A stretch of 64,000 nucleotides of DNA from JBCBSZ01 sp039818945 (lineage in GTDB: Bacteria; Actinomycetota; Acidimicrobiia; Acidimicrobiales; Poriferisodalaceae). The DNA is taken from positions 47,416 through 111,415 of the forward strand of contig JBCBSZ010000008.1 of NCBI GenBank assembly GCA_039818945.1. Direction: 5' to 3'. The translations under genes were made by a program, and so were the position numbers. Shown here one piece after another: positions 34,276 to 42,982 of this stretch (within the stretch, counting starts at the first letter, position 1; every line of letters starts with the position of its first letter). Below the pieces are notes generated by a model that was not told the origin of the DNA, searched no databases, and saw nothing but the letters and a program-made list of their open reading frames with translations.

Positions 34276-35607
34276 TCAGTAGCCGGAACCGCTCGACTCG
34301 GCGGCGGCGTCCGGGCGGATCAGGCCGCCGGTCGGCGTGGCGGCGAACCACACGTCGCCGGAGCCCTGGCCGTTCACCTCGCCGGGAGCGGCGTCGCCGG
34401 CGAAGCGGTAGAGCGGCCACACGCCGGCCACGAGCTGCCAGTCGCCGTCGTCACGCCGGACCACCGAGAAGATCTCGGTGTCGAGACCCGCGGGGACCTC
34501 GGTGCCCTCGGTGATGACCGGCGGCCAGGCGTCGGCGCAGGCGTCGTTGCAGGTCGGGGTGGCGTCGGCGTCCTCGGTGAAGCCGTAGAGCGTGAGGCCG
34601 TCGGCATCGACGAGCACCTCGCCGATCTCGGTCTCGGCGGTCGCCACGACGGCCGGTGCGTCCGCAGCGGCGTCCTCGGCACCCGCGCCCTCGGCGCCCG
34701 GGCGGATCAGCCCGCCGGTCGGGGTGGCGGCGAACCAGACGTCACCGGAGTTCTGGCCGTTCACGTCGCCGGGAGCGGCGTCACCGGCGAAGAGGTACAG
34801 CGGCCAGATGCCGGCCACGAGCTGGAACGAGCCGTCGGCGCGCTCGGCGACCGAGAACACCTCGGGGTCGAGGCCGGCGGGGAGCTCGGCGGAGTCGACG
34901 ATGACCGGGGGCCAGGCGTCGGCGCAGGCGTCGTTGCAGGTCGGGGTGGCGTCGGCGTCCTCGGTGAAGCCGTAGAGGGTCAGCCCGTCGGCGTTCACCA
35001 GCACCTCGCCGAGCTCGGTCTCACCGGTGGCGACGAGCGCACCGCCGTCGGCATCGGCCTCGGCGGCCTCGGCGTCGGCACCCTCGACGGCGCCGTCGCC
35101 CTCGATGAGGCGGCCGTCGAGGTCGACGGCGAACCAGACGTCGCCGGAGTTCTGGCCGTTCACGTCGCCGGGAGCGGCGTCACCGGCGAAGTAGTACAGC
35201 GGCCACTTGCCGGCCACGAGCTGGGTCGTGCCGTCGCCCCGGTCGATCGTGGCGAAGATGCCGAGATCGAGGTCGGGGCCGACGTTCCAGTCCGGGCCGA
35301 CCAGGACCGGCGGCCACGCATCGGCGCAGGCGTCGAAGCAGGTCGGGCGGGCGTCGATGTCGTTGGTGAAGCCGTAGACGGTCAGCCCGTCCTCGCCGAC
35401 GAGGATGTCGCCGAGCGAGCTCGTGCCGGCCGTGACGGCGATCTCGGCGTTGACCGCCGGCGCCGCCGCGGCCGCTGTGGTCGGTGGCGCCGCGGCCGCT
35501 GCTGACGAGTCGGTGTCGCTGTCGCCACCACAGGCGGCGAGGGTGAGGGCGCCGGCGGCGAGGAGGCCGGCGGCGAAACGGGTGCGCTTGGTGCGGGGGG
35601 TGGTCAT
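34276..35607 (-). CDS. lipoprotein with three PF03640-type secreted repeats
   Basis: 443 residues. The signal peptide has lipobox LAAC with Cys26; an Ala/Thr linker leads to three homologous units at about 54-165, 190-305 and 325-440. Each holds LTVYGFTxDxDAxPTC-x3-CADAWPPV, a QLVAGxWPLYxFAGDAAPG segment and VNGQxSGDVWFA, the family with the Yx(F/W/Y)xxD motif. Two cysteines per unit probably form a disulfide. Units 2 and 3 are almost identical in DNA over about 90 nt (34513 and 34900 regions), so the duplication is recent. Last gene of the operon with the copper protein. Role unknown; its company suggests extracellular redox work. Confidence 0.88.
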   Translation of the reverse strand: MTTPRTKRTRFAAGLLAAGALTLAACGGDSDTDSSAAAAAPPTTAAAAAPAVNAEIAVTAGTSSLGDILVGEDGLTVYGFTNDIDARPTCFDACADAWPPVLVGPDWNVGPDLDLGIFATIDRGDGTTQLVAGKWPLYYFAGDAAPGDVNGQNSGDVWFAVDLDGRLIEGDGAVEGADAEAAEADADGGALVATGETELGEVLVNADGLTLYGFTEDADATPTCNDACADAWPPVIVDSAELPAGLDPEVFSVAERADGSFQLVAGIWPLYLFAGDAAPGDVNGQNSGDVWFAATPTGGLIRPGAEGAGAEDAAADAPAVVATAETEIGEVLVDADGLTLYGFTEDADATPTCNDACADAWPPVITEGTEVPAGLDTEIFSVVRRDDGDWQLVAGVWPLYRFAGDAAPGEVNGQGSGDVWFAATPTGGLIRPDAAAESSGSGY

Positions 35608-35658
35608 GGGTCTCTCCTGATCGGTGCTGGGGTCGGTTGGTTCGTGGTTCGGGGGTGG

Positions 35659-36135
35659 TCAGCTGACGATCAGCTGGCCGGTCATGGACGGGTGGATGGC
35701 GCAGAAGAACTCGTAGGTGCCCGGGGTCCCGGGGGCGGCGAAGCTCCCGGTGCCACCGCCGTCGACGGTGCCGGTGTCGAAGCTGCCGTCGACCGCGGTG
35801 ACCGTGTGCGGTGCGCCGTCGACGTTGCTGACCGACACCGAGCCGCCGGCGGCGATCTCGATGGGAGCGCCGAAGGCGAAGTCGGCGATCGTGATCGAGC
35901 CCTCGGCGGGAGCTCCGGCGGCGGGGGCCGGGGCGGCGCCGTCGCCGTCCTCGTAACCCTCCTCGCCGGGCTGCGGCGCCGGGTTGCCGAACCCGTCGAC
36001 GCGGGGCGCCTCGGTGGTGGCGGCCGGAGCGGCGGCGACGACGGCGGGTGCGTCGCCCGGTCGGGCCAGTGCGATGCCGGCGGTGAGGGCGCCGGCGAGG
36101 CAGATGATGAGCGTGATCGTGACGCGCGGGGTCAA
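35659..36135 (-). CDS. secreted or membrane-tethered cupredoxin (type-1 copper protein)
   Basis: 158 residues from TTG 36135, supported by GGAGAG upstream. An N-terminal helix (about 5-24) is a signal or anchor, followed by a Pro/Ala-rich linker and the cupredoxin domain at 78-158. All four type-1 ligands are present: His110 (APHTVT), Cys145, His148 and Met151 (FFCAIHPSM). It would carry one electron at the outer face of the membrane, plastocyanin-like. It sits 71 nt after the membrane protein gene and 51 nt before the triple-repeat lipoprotein gene; the last two genes share the leader GGAGAGACCC. Confidence 0.88.
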   Translation of the reverse strand: MTPRVTITLIICLAGALTAGIALARPGDAPAVVAAAPAATTEAPRVDGFGNPAPQPGEEGYEDGDGAAPAPAAGAPAEGSITIADFAFGAPIEIAAGGSVSVSNVDGAPHTVTAVDGSFDTGTVDGGGTGSFAAPGTPGTYEFFCAIHPSMTGQLIVS

Positions 36136-36206
36136 GGGTCTCTCCGTTCGGGGTCAGGGGTGGTGTGGGTGGTGGTGGGCGAGATGCCCGGGAGGGGAGC
36201 TGAGGA

Positions 36207-36794
36207 TCAGACCCCGGGGAAGCCGACGTTGGTGAAGAACCACCAGGAGGAGGTCCACCAGAGGCCGACGAGGAGGGCGACGAGCGAGCCGCCGACGACC
36301 GGCAGCGTCATGCCGGGCAGGCGATGGACCCGCAGGCTGAGGAGCTTGGTGGCGAAGGCGCCGTAGAAGGCGCAGCCGAGGATCGAGTGCACGAGCACCC
36401 GGGTGTCGGTGTCCTGGAAGCCGAGCGCCCAGAGGCAGTGGTAGGCGACCGGCAGGGTGAGGAGGAAGGCGGCGGTGCCGGACCAGCGGTGGACCGGGCC
36501 GACCCACGCGGGCGCTGACGGCGCACCGGGGAGGCGGCCGTACATCCACATCGCCGAGGCGAGCTGGGCGAGGGCGAGGGCGGCGGCGCCGGTGGCGAAC
36601 CAGGCCTTCATCGGCAGCACCGCCGGGAACCCGAAGGTGGCGATCGTGTCGCCGGTGGGCTCGTGCACCCTGCCGTAGACACCGAGCGACACGGCGATGG
36701 CGGCGCCGACCGCGATCACCGCGAGCAGCGGAGCGATGGACGAAGCGGTGCGCTCGGGCTGCTCGTTCTCGGTGGAGTTCGTGATGGTGGTCAT
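36207..36794 (-). CDS. five-helix membrane protein, DUF6529-like
   Basis: 195 residues from ATG 36794. Hydrophobic helices lie at about 20-40, 60-80, 104-122, 131-150 and 160-188. Three histidines are in or near helices: His102 (GPVHRWSG), His119 (VAYHCLW) and His136 (VLVHSILG), a spacing that recalls haem-binding cytochrome b561-like bundles. I recall this family in actinobacteria next to plastocyanin-like genes, as here. It may pass electrons to the copper protein; that is inference. Confidence 0.75.
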   Translation of the reverse strand: MTTITNSTENEQPERTASSIAPLLAVIAVGAAIAVSLGVYGRVHEPTGDTIATFGFPAVLPMKAWFATGAAALALAQLASAMWMYGRLPGAPSAPAWVGPVHRWSGTAAFLLTLPVAYHCLWALGFQDTDTRVLVHSILGCAFYGAFATKLLSLRVHRLPGMTLPVVGGSLVALLVGLWWTSSWWFFTNVGFPGV

Positions 36795-37087
36795 CGGAGT
36801 TCCCTCGTGATTGCGGCGGGTGCTGCCGTCTCGATCCTCTGTACGGGGGACCGCCCCGGTCGGTTCGCGAGTCGCTCGAGAAACTTCCCGCTCCGATCCC
36901 GAACGTAGGAGTCGATCCCCGGTGGGTCGTCGGGAGGATCCCCGGCCGGTCCCCCAAACCGGCGCGCCGAGGGCCGGGCGCCGGCCCGTCGATCGCGCCC
37001 TCACCGGGAGCTGACAGAAACCTGCATCCGCTCCGCGTGCTCCCGGCGAAGGGTGGGGAGAAGGTCCACTCCACAGGAGGCAACCCC
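36795..37087. other. 293-nt divergent intergenic region, copper operon versus fasciclin gene
   Basis: No gene is seen. It should hold both divergent promoters. Next to the fasciclin gene, GCATCC (37024-37029) is followed after 17 nt by CGAAG (37047-37051), a layout like promoters of the mycobacterial sigma factor SigK, which drives fasciclin-family genes. The ribosome site ACAGGAGG ends at 37080. Confidence 0.4.
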
Positions 37088-37675
37088 ATGCGCAAGATGC
37101 TCGCTTCGCTCGGTGCCGGCGCCATGACCCTCGGTCTGTTCGCCGCCCCGGTCGCTGCAGAGGACGACGCCCCCGGCATCGTCGACACCGTCATCGCCGT
37201 CAGCGGCGCCGAGGGCTTCGACGACAACGCCGGCGACTACGACATCCTGCGGGAGGCGCTCGTCGCCGCCGGTCTCGTCGAGGCGGTCGCCGCAGCCGAG
37301 GACATCACCGTGTTCGCTCCCGACGATCGGGCCTTCATCCGCACCGCGTACGAGCTCGGCTACTCCGGCCCGTCCGACGAAGAGGCCATCTTCGGGTTCC
37401 TCGCCGGTGCGCTGGGCGTCACGGCGGACGACGCCGGCCTGCTCGACGACGTGCTGCTCTACCACGTCTCCCCGGGTGCCAAGACCCGCGGCGACGTCTT
37501 CCGCGCCGACTCGGTGGACACCCTCCTGGGCGTCTCCATCCCGACCCAGGGCACCCGCTTCATCGACGGTGATCCGGATCTGAAGAACGCGCAGATCGTG
37601 CGCCACTTCAACATCCGCACCGGCAACGGCATCATCAACACGATCAACCGGGTGCTCATCCCGATCGACGCCTGA
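37088..37675 (+). CDS. secreted single-domain fasciclin (FAS1) protein
   Basis: 195 residues from ATG 37088 with CAGGAGG upstream. The signal peptide ends VAA-EDD (about residue 23). The FAS1 domain fills the rest: FDILREALVAAGL-type start (YDILREALVAAGLVEAV), the H1 motif ITVFAPDDRAF, LLYHVSPG, and the H2-like end NGIINTINRVLIP. FAS1 domains mediate adhesion; mycobacterial relatives (MPT70/83) are controlled by SigK. Divergent from the copper-protein operon. Confidence 0.9.
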   Translation: MRKMLASLGAGAMTLGLFAAPVAAEDDAPGIVDTVIAVSGAEGFDDNAGDYDILREALVAAGLVEAVAAAEDITVFAPDDRAFIRTAYELGYSGPSDEEAIFGFLAGALGVTADDAGLLDDVLLYHVSPGAKTRGDVFRADSVDTLLGVSIPTQGTRFIDGDPDLKNAQIVRHFNIRTGNGIINTINRVLIPIDA

Positions 37676-37715
37676 GTCGGTTCTCGACTCGGTTCCCGTT
37701 CTCCCTGGTCAGGGA

Positions 37716-37756
37716 CGACCCGGCCGCCCGTCCTCGATGGACGGGCGGCCGGGTCG
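37716..37756. terminator. 18-bp hairpin between fasciclin and MFS genes
   Basis: Perfect arms 37716-37733 and 37739-37756 with loop TCGAT, then TTCTC. It lies between two convergent genes, 40 nt after the fasciclin stop and 14 nt from the MFS stop. Confidence 0.8.
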
Positions 37757-37770
37757 TTCTCGGGTGCGGG

Positions 37771-38985
37771 TCAGCCGTCGTCCGCGGTGGCCTCGTCGAC
37801 CCGATCGAAGAGCGACCTCGCGCCGACGTAGAGCGCGACCATCGCCGGTCCCTGCAGGAGGAACACCCATTCGACGCCGAGGCCCTCGGCGACGACGCCG
37901 CCGAGGATCGCTCCCAACGGGGTCACGCCCCAGGCGATGAACAGGTAGGCGGTCATCATCCGCCCGAAGACCTCGTCGGGCACCAGTCGCTGCCTGAGCG
38001 TGGTGCTCACGACGTTCCAGGCCGGGTTGCCGGCGCCGGCGAGGAGCACGGCGAGCGCGGCGATCGCGACGTTCTGGGTGAGGCCGAGCACCACGGCGGA
38101 GACGCCGAAGGAGACGACGGCGAACCGCATGCAGTTGGCGTGGCCCCACCGGGCGATCAGGCCGACGACGAACAGCGACATCACCGTCGAGGCGGCAGCG
38201 TCGATGCTCACGAGCGCACCGAAGCCGAGCTCGCCGAGCCCGAGGCGGTCGGTCGTGAGCACGACGAACACCGCCATCCCGGCGGCGTCGAGGAACGCGA
38301 ACGCGGCCACCGTCAACGCCAGCGGCCGGAGCAGCGGGTGACCCCAGACGTAGCGCAGCCCGACGGCGACCTCCGTGCGGAAGCGCTCCGTGGACTCCGG
38401 CCGTTCGGGGCGGAAGTTGCCGGGGACCACCAGGATCAGCACCATGCCGAGCCCGAACGCCGCGACCACGGCGGCGAAGGGCAGCCACGTGGCGGCCACG
38501 AAGAGGGCAGCACCGAGCGGGGGGCCGACGAAGTAGTTCGCGACGGTCTGCGTGGCGGCGAGGCGGGCGTTCGCGTCCTCCAGCTGGTGCTGCTCGACCA
38601 CCTGCCGCACCATCGCCGGGCCCGCGCTGTCGGTCAGGACCTCGCCGAGACCGATGATGAAGGCGACGGCCACGAGCAGGCTGATCGAGGCGCCGTCGGT
38701 CGCCACGATGACCGCGAGCGCAGCGGTCGCTGCGCCTCTGAGCGCCTGCGAGGCGAAGACGACGGTGCGCCGGTCGAGGCGGTCGACGACGACGCCGAGC
38801 GGGAGGCCGACGAGCACGAAGGGGAGGAAGCGGCCGACGCTCACGAGCGCGATGCCGCGGGCGTCGTCGGTCATCGCCTCGGCAAGCAGCGGGAAGGCGG
38901 TGAGGCTGATGCCGTCCGCCACGTTGGTCATCGCCGTCGACGACCAGAGGAGCCAGAACCGGCCGCCGAGCGGACGACTCGGCAC
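37771..38985 (-). CDS. MFS transporter (enterobactin-exporter/EntS-like)
   Basis: 404 residues from GTG 38985, with GGAGG 8 nt upstream inside the end of the previous gene. About 12 hydrophobic helices. The A-type loop is GLPLGVVVDRLDRRTVV between helices 2 and 3, followed by SAGPAMVRQVVEQHQLEDANA, a pattern common in MFS_3-type drug or siderophore exporters. It starts 5 nt after the CoxG-like gene. Substrate unknown. Confidence 0.85.
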   Translation of the reverse strand: MPSRPLGGRFWLLWSSTAMTNVADGISLTAFPLLAEAMTDDARGIALVSVGRFLPFVLVGLPLGVVVDRLDRRTVVFASQALRGAATAALAVIVATDGASISLLVAVAFIIGLGEVLTDSAGPAMVRQVVEQHQLEDANARLAATQTVANYFVGPPLGAALFVAATWLPFAAVVAAFGLGMVLILVVPGNFRPERPESTERFRTEVAVGLRYVWGHPLLRPLALTVAAFAFLDAAGMAVFVVLTTDRLGLGELGFGALVSIDAAASTVMSLFVVGLIARWGHANCMRFAVVSFGVSAVVLGLTQNVAIAALAVLLAGAGNPAWNVVSTTLRQRLVPDEVFGRMMTAYLFIAWGVTPLGAILGGVVAEGLGVEWVFLLQGPAMVALYVGARSLFDRVDEATADDG

Positions 38986-38990
38986 GGTGA

Positions 38991-39617
38991 CTACCTCCGG
39001 CGCGGACCGAGGAGGCGACCGACGAGCACGCCGAGCAGCGCGATGAGCGCGCCGGCGACCATGGCGTCGATCTTGCGCTCGCCGGGAGGCGCGGCCGGTG
39101 CGCTGAAGGTCACCGGCGCCCCGGCCGCCGCGGCCGTCGCAGCACCGTCGGCCGGCGCCGAGCTGAGCGCCGTCGACCGGCGTCCGGCGATGACGTCGTC
39201 GACGTTGCCGAAGAACTCCCCGGCGGTGCGCTTGGCGACCGTCGACATCACCCGCTGACCGACGGCGGCGACGGTGCCGCCGACGACGGCGTCGGCGTCG
39301 TAGGTCACCACCGTGCCGGTGCCCTCCGAGGCGAGCGTGACGCGGGCCGATGCATCGACCGTCCCCGGCGCACCGGCGCCGACGGCGCGAAGCGTGTAGG
39401 CCTCGCCGTCGACCTTGTCCGACACCTCGACGGTCGCCTCGTAGGTCCCGGTGATCGAGGCGACGCCCGCCTCGACGGTCGCGGCGTACGTATCGGGTCC
39501 GGTGACCTCGAGCCGCTGGCAGCCGGGCAGCGACGCGGCGAGGACGGCCGGGTCGAGGAGGGCGTCCCAGACCCGGTCGGGTCCGGCGGCCAGCGTGTGC
39601 GATCCTGCGACCTTCAC
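38991..39617 (-). CDS. CoxG-like SRPBCC protein with C-terminal membrane helix
   Basis: 208 residues from GTG 39617, chosen because GAGGAA precedes it and the protein then begins like CoxG (VKVAGSHTLAAGPDRVWDAL); GTG 39650 would add 11 residues. The domain spans 1-150 (LASLPGCQRLEVTGPDTY; GTYEATVEVSDK; VGGTVAAVGQRV), followed by an Ala-rich linker and a terminal helix GALIALLGVLVGRLL. CoxG tethers carbon-monoxide-dehydrogenase-type complexes to the membrane; a molybdenum hydroxylase of that family is encoded 1 kb away on the same strand. Confidence 0.82.
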   Translation of the reverse strand: MKVAGSHTLAAGPDRVWDALLDPAVLAASLPGCQRLEVTGPDTYAATVEAGVASITGTYEATVEVSDKVDGEAYTLRAVGAGAPGTVDASARVTLASEGTGTVVTYDADAVVGGTVAAVGQRVMSTVAKRTAGEFFGNVDDVIAGRRSTALSSAPADGAATAAAAGAPVTFSAPAAPPGERKIDAMVAGALIALLGVLVGRLLGPRRR

Positions 39618-39769
39618 GACGTTCCTCGTCTCGTCCGGCGTCGGGGTCACCGCAGGCTAGTGCTGCGCTGCCCGACGGTGATCCTCCCGGGTCGCCCGAC
39701 ACGCTCCGTCGGCAGAACCGCCCCTCCGGCGAGGGCGGGCGGTACGGTGCCCGCCCCATGGGCGGAACC

Positions 39770-40564
39770 ATGACCGGTCGGACTCGGGCGAGGGTGCTGG
39801 CGCTCGGCATCGCCGGCGTCTGCGTCGTTGCTGCGTGTGGCGGTGACTCCGACGACGCCGCGAGCACGACGACGGCGGCGGAGGCGTCGACCACGAGCGA
39901 GGCGCCGGCCGAGACGACCTCCGCTCCCCCGACCACCGGGGAGCCGGCGACCGTCGTGACCGAGACGACCTCCGCTCCGGAGACCTCGACGGTGCCGGCC
40001 ACGACCACGGCGACCGCGCCGGGCGAGTCGCCGTGCTCGGGTGGACAGGCGCCCGACGGGGGCGAGTACGTGGTCACCAACATCCCCGCGGACGACCCCG
40101 ACGGCGGGCTGGTCGCGCGGCTGGAGCCGGGCACCGGCGGCGAGCGGATCGGTGTCCTCCCCGAAGGCACCATCGTCGACAGCGACGCCGATCGGCCCGG
40201 GTGCGTCGTCACCTCCGATGGCGGTGTGTGGTGGTCGATCGACTCCCAGCCCCTCGCCGCCGGCGGTTGGGTCAACTCCCGCTTCCTGGCGCCGTTCGGC
40301 GACGGGTCCGATCCGGCCCCCGAGGAGACCGGGGAGGACGACTTCGACATCCCCCTCACGCAGGTCGCGTGCGTCTACGACGGCTTCGGTGAGGCCTGCG
40401 ATCTCCTGGTCACCTTCGGCATCGGCACACCGGACGACAACTACGGCCTGGGCAACTCCTACAGCCAGGCGCCCGACGACGCGATCGTCGAGCAGTGCAC
40501 GGTGGAGGGCGACGCCGTCGCCTGCGCCGAGGGCGAGGCCCGAGGCCTCCTCAGCGGCGAGTGA
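39770..40564 (+). CDS. lipoprotein with Thr-rich linker and SH3-like domain
   Basis: 264 residues from ATG 39770 (39758 possible). The lipobox is VAAC at about residues 20-23, followed by a Thr/Glu/Pro linker to about 85. Next comes an SH3b-like segment (VARLEPGTGGERIGVLPEGT; WWSIDSQPLAAGGWVNSRFL) and a Cys-containing C-terminal part (VACVYDGFGEACDLLVTF). Probably a surface lipoprotein; not otherwise recognised. It interrupts the run between the molybdenum hydroxylase and CoxG-like genes on the opposite strand. Confidence 0.7.
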   Translation: MTGRTRARVLALGIAGVCVVAACGGDSDDAASTTTAAEASTTSEAPAETTSAPPTTGEPATVVTETTSAPETSTVPATTTATAPGESPCSGGQAPDGGEYVVTNIPADDPDGGLVARLEPGTGGERIGVLPEGTIVDSDADRPGCVVTSDGGVWWSIDSQPLAAGGWVNSRFLAPFGDGSDPAPEETGEDDFDIPLTQVACVYDGFGEACDLLVTFGIGTPDDNYGLGNSYSQAPDDAIVEQCTVEGDAVACAEGEARGLLSGE

Positions 40565-40576
40565 GCGCCGGCGCGG

Positions 40577-42982
40577 TCAGCCGAGCAGGGGACCGGTGGG
40601 CCGGCGGTCGGTGCCGGCGGCCCGGCGCATCGCCCACAGCTCGTCGGGCGAGATCGGCATGCGGTCGATCGGGAAGCCCTCGGCGTCCTCGATGGCGGAC
40701 GCGATCGTCGCCGACACCGGGATGACGCCGGCCTCGCCGGCGCCCTTGATGCCGAGCGGGTTGAGGGGGCTCGGCGTCTCGATGTGGTCGATGTCGGGCT
40801 CGGGCACCTCGGTCACGTACGGCATGAGGAAGTCCATGAAGCTGGCGTTCATGAGCTGCCCGTGCTCGTCGTAGGCCATCCGCTCGTACAGGGCGCCGGC
40901 GATGCCCTGGGCCACGCCGCCGTGGATCTGCCCCTCCAGGATCATCGGGTTGATGATGTTGCCGCAGTCGTGGACCACGGCGTAGCGGAGCACGGTGATC
41001 TCCGCCGTCTCGGGGTCGGTCTCGACCACGGCGGCGTGCGCGCCCGAGGCGAACGTCGAGCGCACCGGCGAGTAGAAGCCGGTGCCCTCGAGACCGGGCT
41101 CCTCGCCATCGGGGACCGGTGGCTGGTCCTGGGAGGTGGGGATCGTGAACTGCGTGGCGGCCTGCGCCTCCTTGGAGAAGGAGTAGCGCAGCGGGTTCGA
41201 GAGCACGGCCACCTGGGTGAGCGGGATGTTGCGGGTGGGGGTGCCCTTCACGCTGACCACGCCGTCGACGATGTCGAGATCGTCGGGGTTGGCCTCGAGC
41301 GCCTCGGCGGCGATGCGCAGCGCCTTGGCTCTGGCCTCGCGAGCGGCGAGCGCGATGGCGTTGCCGCTCATCACCGCCGCCCGTGACGCGAACGTGCCCA
41401 CGGCGTACTGGAAGCGCCGGGTGTCGCCCGTGACGACGTCGACCGACTCGAAGGGGACCCCGAGCTCGTCGGCGACGATCTGGGCGAAGACGGTCTCGTG
41501 GCCCTGGCCCTGCGACGACAGCCCGGTCGCCACCTGCACCCGACCGGTGGTCTCGATCCGGACGTGGCCGCCCTCGTAGGGACCGACGCCGGTGCCCTCG
41601 ACGTACATGCCCATCCCGATGCCGAGGCGCCGGCCCTCGGCCTCGGCCTCCGCCCGCTCGGCGGCGAAGTCGTCCCAGCCGACGAGGTCGCGCAACCGAC
41701 GGAGCAGCTCCGGGAAGTTGCCCGAGTCGTAGATGGCCGGCCGGCCGTCCTGGAAGGTGAGGCCGAGGTCGTGGGGGAACTCGTCGGGCTGCACGAGGTT
41801 GCGGTCCCGCACCGTCGCTCGGTCGAGCCCGAGCTCGGCGGCGATCTTGTCGACGGTGCGCTCCATCGTGAACACGCCCTGGGGGCGGCCCGCACCCCGG
41901 TAGGGCGTGCAGGTCATCGTCGTCGTGTAGAGCGACCGGAACTCGACCCGGTAGTCGGGGATTCGGTACGGCCCGGGCAGCTGGGTCGAGGTGATGATCG
42001 GCAGGATCAGCCCGTACGGGATGTAGGCACCGTGGTCGTGGTCGAAGGTGACCTCGAGGCCGAGGATCCGCCCGTCGTCGTCGAAGCCCACCCGCACGTG
42101 GTGGACCTGACCGCGCTCGTGGTTGGCGGCGAGGAAGTGCTCTCGCCGGTCGTCGGTGAACTTCACCGGTCGACCCCAGGTGTGGGCCGCCCACGGCACG
42201 AGGATCTCCTCGGGCCACGGGTGCATGATCTTGACGCCGAAGCCGCCACCGACGTCCGGGGCGATGACCTCGACGTGCTGATCGGGCAGCTCGAGGATGT
42301 TGGCGATGGCGAAGCGCACGCTCGTCGGGCTCTGCGTCGACGAGTGCACGGTGAGCCGCTGGTCCCGCTCGTCCCACGTCGCGTGGACGCCGCGGCCCTC
42401 CAACGGTGACGAGGTGCTGCGCTCCATCTCGAGGTCGAACTCGAGGACGCGCGGCGCGCCGGCGATGCGCCCTGGCGCGTCGCCGACGGTCTGCACGACG
42501 TGCGCCGCCACGTTGTCGGTCATGTCCTCGTGCACGACGACGTCGGAGCGGGCCGCCGCCTCGAGCCCCACGACAGCGGGCAGGACCTCGTAGGAGACGA
42601 CGATCCGTCCGACCGCGTCCTCGGCCGCGTACCGATCCTCGGCCACGACCATCACCACCGCCTCGCCGGCGTGGTGGACGTGCGTCCTGGCCAGGGCGTA
42701 CTGCGTGCGGGGCTCGGTGAGGTCGGGGTGGGGGATGAGCAGCGGGAGCGGTTCGGCGATGCGATCGGGCAGGTCCTCGTGGGTGTAGATCGCTACGAGG
42801 CCGGGCACGTCGAGCGCACCGAGCACGTCGACGTCGAGGATGCGGGCATGGGCGTGAGGCGATCGGACGAACGCCACCTCCAGCGCATCGTGGCCGAGGT
42901 CGTCGACGTAGGTGCCGGCGCCGCGGATGAGCCGCTCGTCCTCGCGGCGGCGGACGGGCTCGCCGAACATCGAGGTGGTCAC
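40577..42982 (-). CDS. molybdenum hydroxylase large subunit, form II (CoxL/xanthine-dehydrogenase family)
   Basis: 801 residues from GTG 42982, overlapping the small-subunit stop (GTGA). Seen: GAGTYVDDL near the N-terminus, VGGGFGVK (cofactor contact), the active-site loop PYRGAGRPQG, SSQGQGHETVFAQI, and GIKGAGEAGVIP near the end with the conserved catalytic glutamate. The loop is YRGAGR (form II), not the YRCSFR of true CO dehydrogenases, so the substrate is more likely an aldehyde, purine or other heterocycle. It binds molybdenum cofactor and is encoded with its FeS and FAD subunits. Confidence 0.9.
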   Translation of the reverse strand: MTTSMFGEPVRRREDERLIRGAGTYVDDLGHDALEVAFVRSPHAHARILDVDVLGALDVPGLVAIYTHEDLPDRIAEPLPLLIPHPDLTEPRTQYALARTHVHHAGEAVVMVVAEDRYAAEDAVGRIVVSYEVLPAVVGLEAAARSDVVVHEDMTDNVAAHVVQTVGDAPGRIAGAPRVLEFDLEMERSTSSPLEGRGVHATWDERDQRLTVHSSTQSPTSVRFAIANILELPDQHVEVIAPDVGGGFGVKIMHPWPEEILVPWAAHTWGRPVKFTDDRREHFLAANHERGQVHHVRVGFDDDGRILGLEVTFDHDHGAYIPYGLILPIITSTQLPGPYRIPDYRVEFRSLYTTTMTCTPYRGAGRPQGVFTMERTVDKIAAELGLDRATVRDRNLVQPDEFPHDLGLTFQDGRPAIYDSGNFPELLRRLRDLVGWDDFAAERAEAEAEGRRLGIGMGMYVEGTGVGPYEGGHVRIETTGRVQVATGLSSQGQGHETVFAQIVADELGVPFESVDVVTGDTRRFQYAVGTFASRAAVMSGNAIALAAREARAKALRIAAEALEANPDDLDIVDGVVSVKGTPTRNIPLTQVAVLSNPLRYSFSKEAQAATQFTIPTSQDQPPVPDGEEPGLEGTGFYSPVRSTFASGAHAAVVETDPETAEITVLRYAVVHDCGNIINPMILEGQIHGGVAQGIAGALYERMAYDEHGQLMNASFMDFLMPYVTEVPEPDIDHIETPSPLNPLGIKGAGEAGVIPVSATIASAIEDAEGFPIDRMPISPDELWAMRRAAGTDRRPTGPLLG

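Noticed and set aside
40577..42982. True aerobic CO dehydrogenase
   Set aside because: The active-site loop lacks the Cys-Ser-Phe-Arg of form I; it reads YRGAGR.
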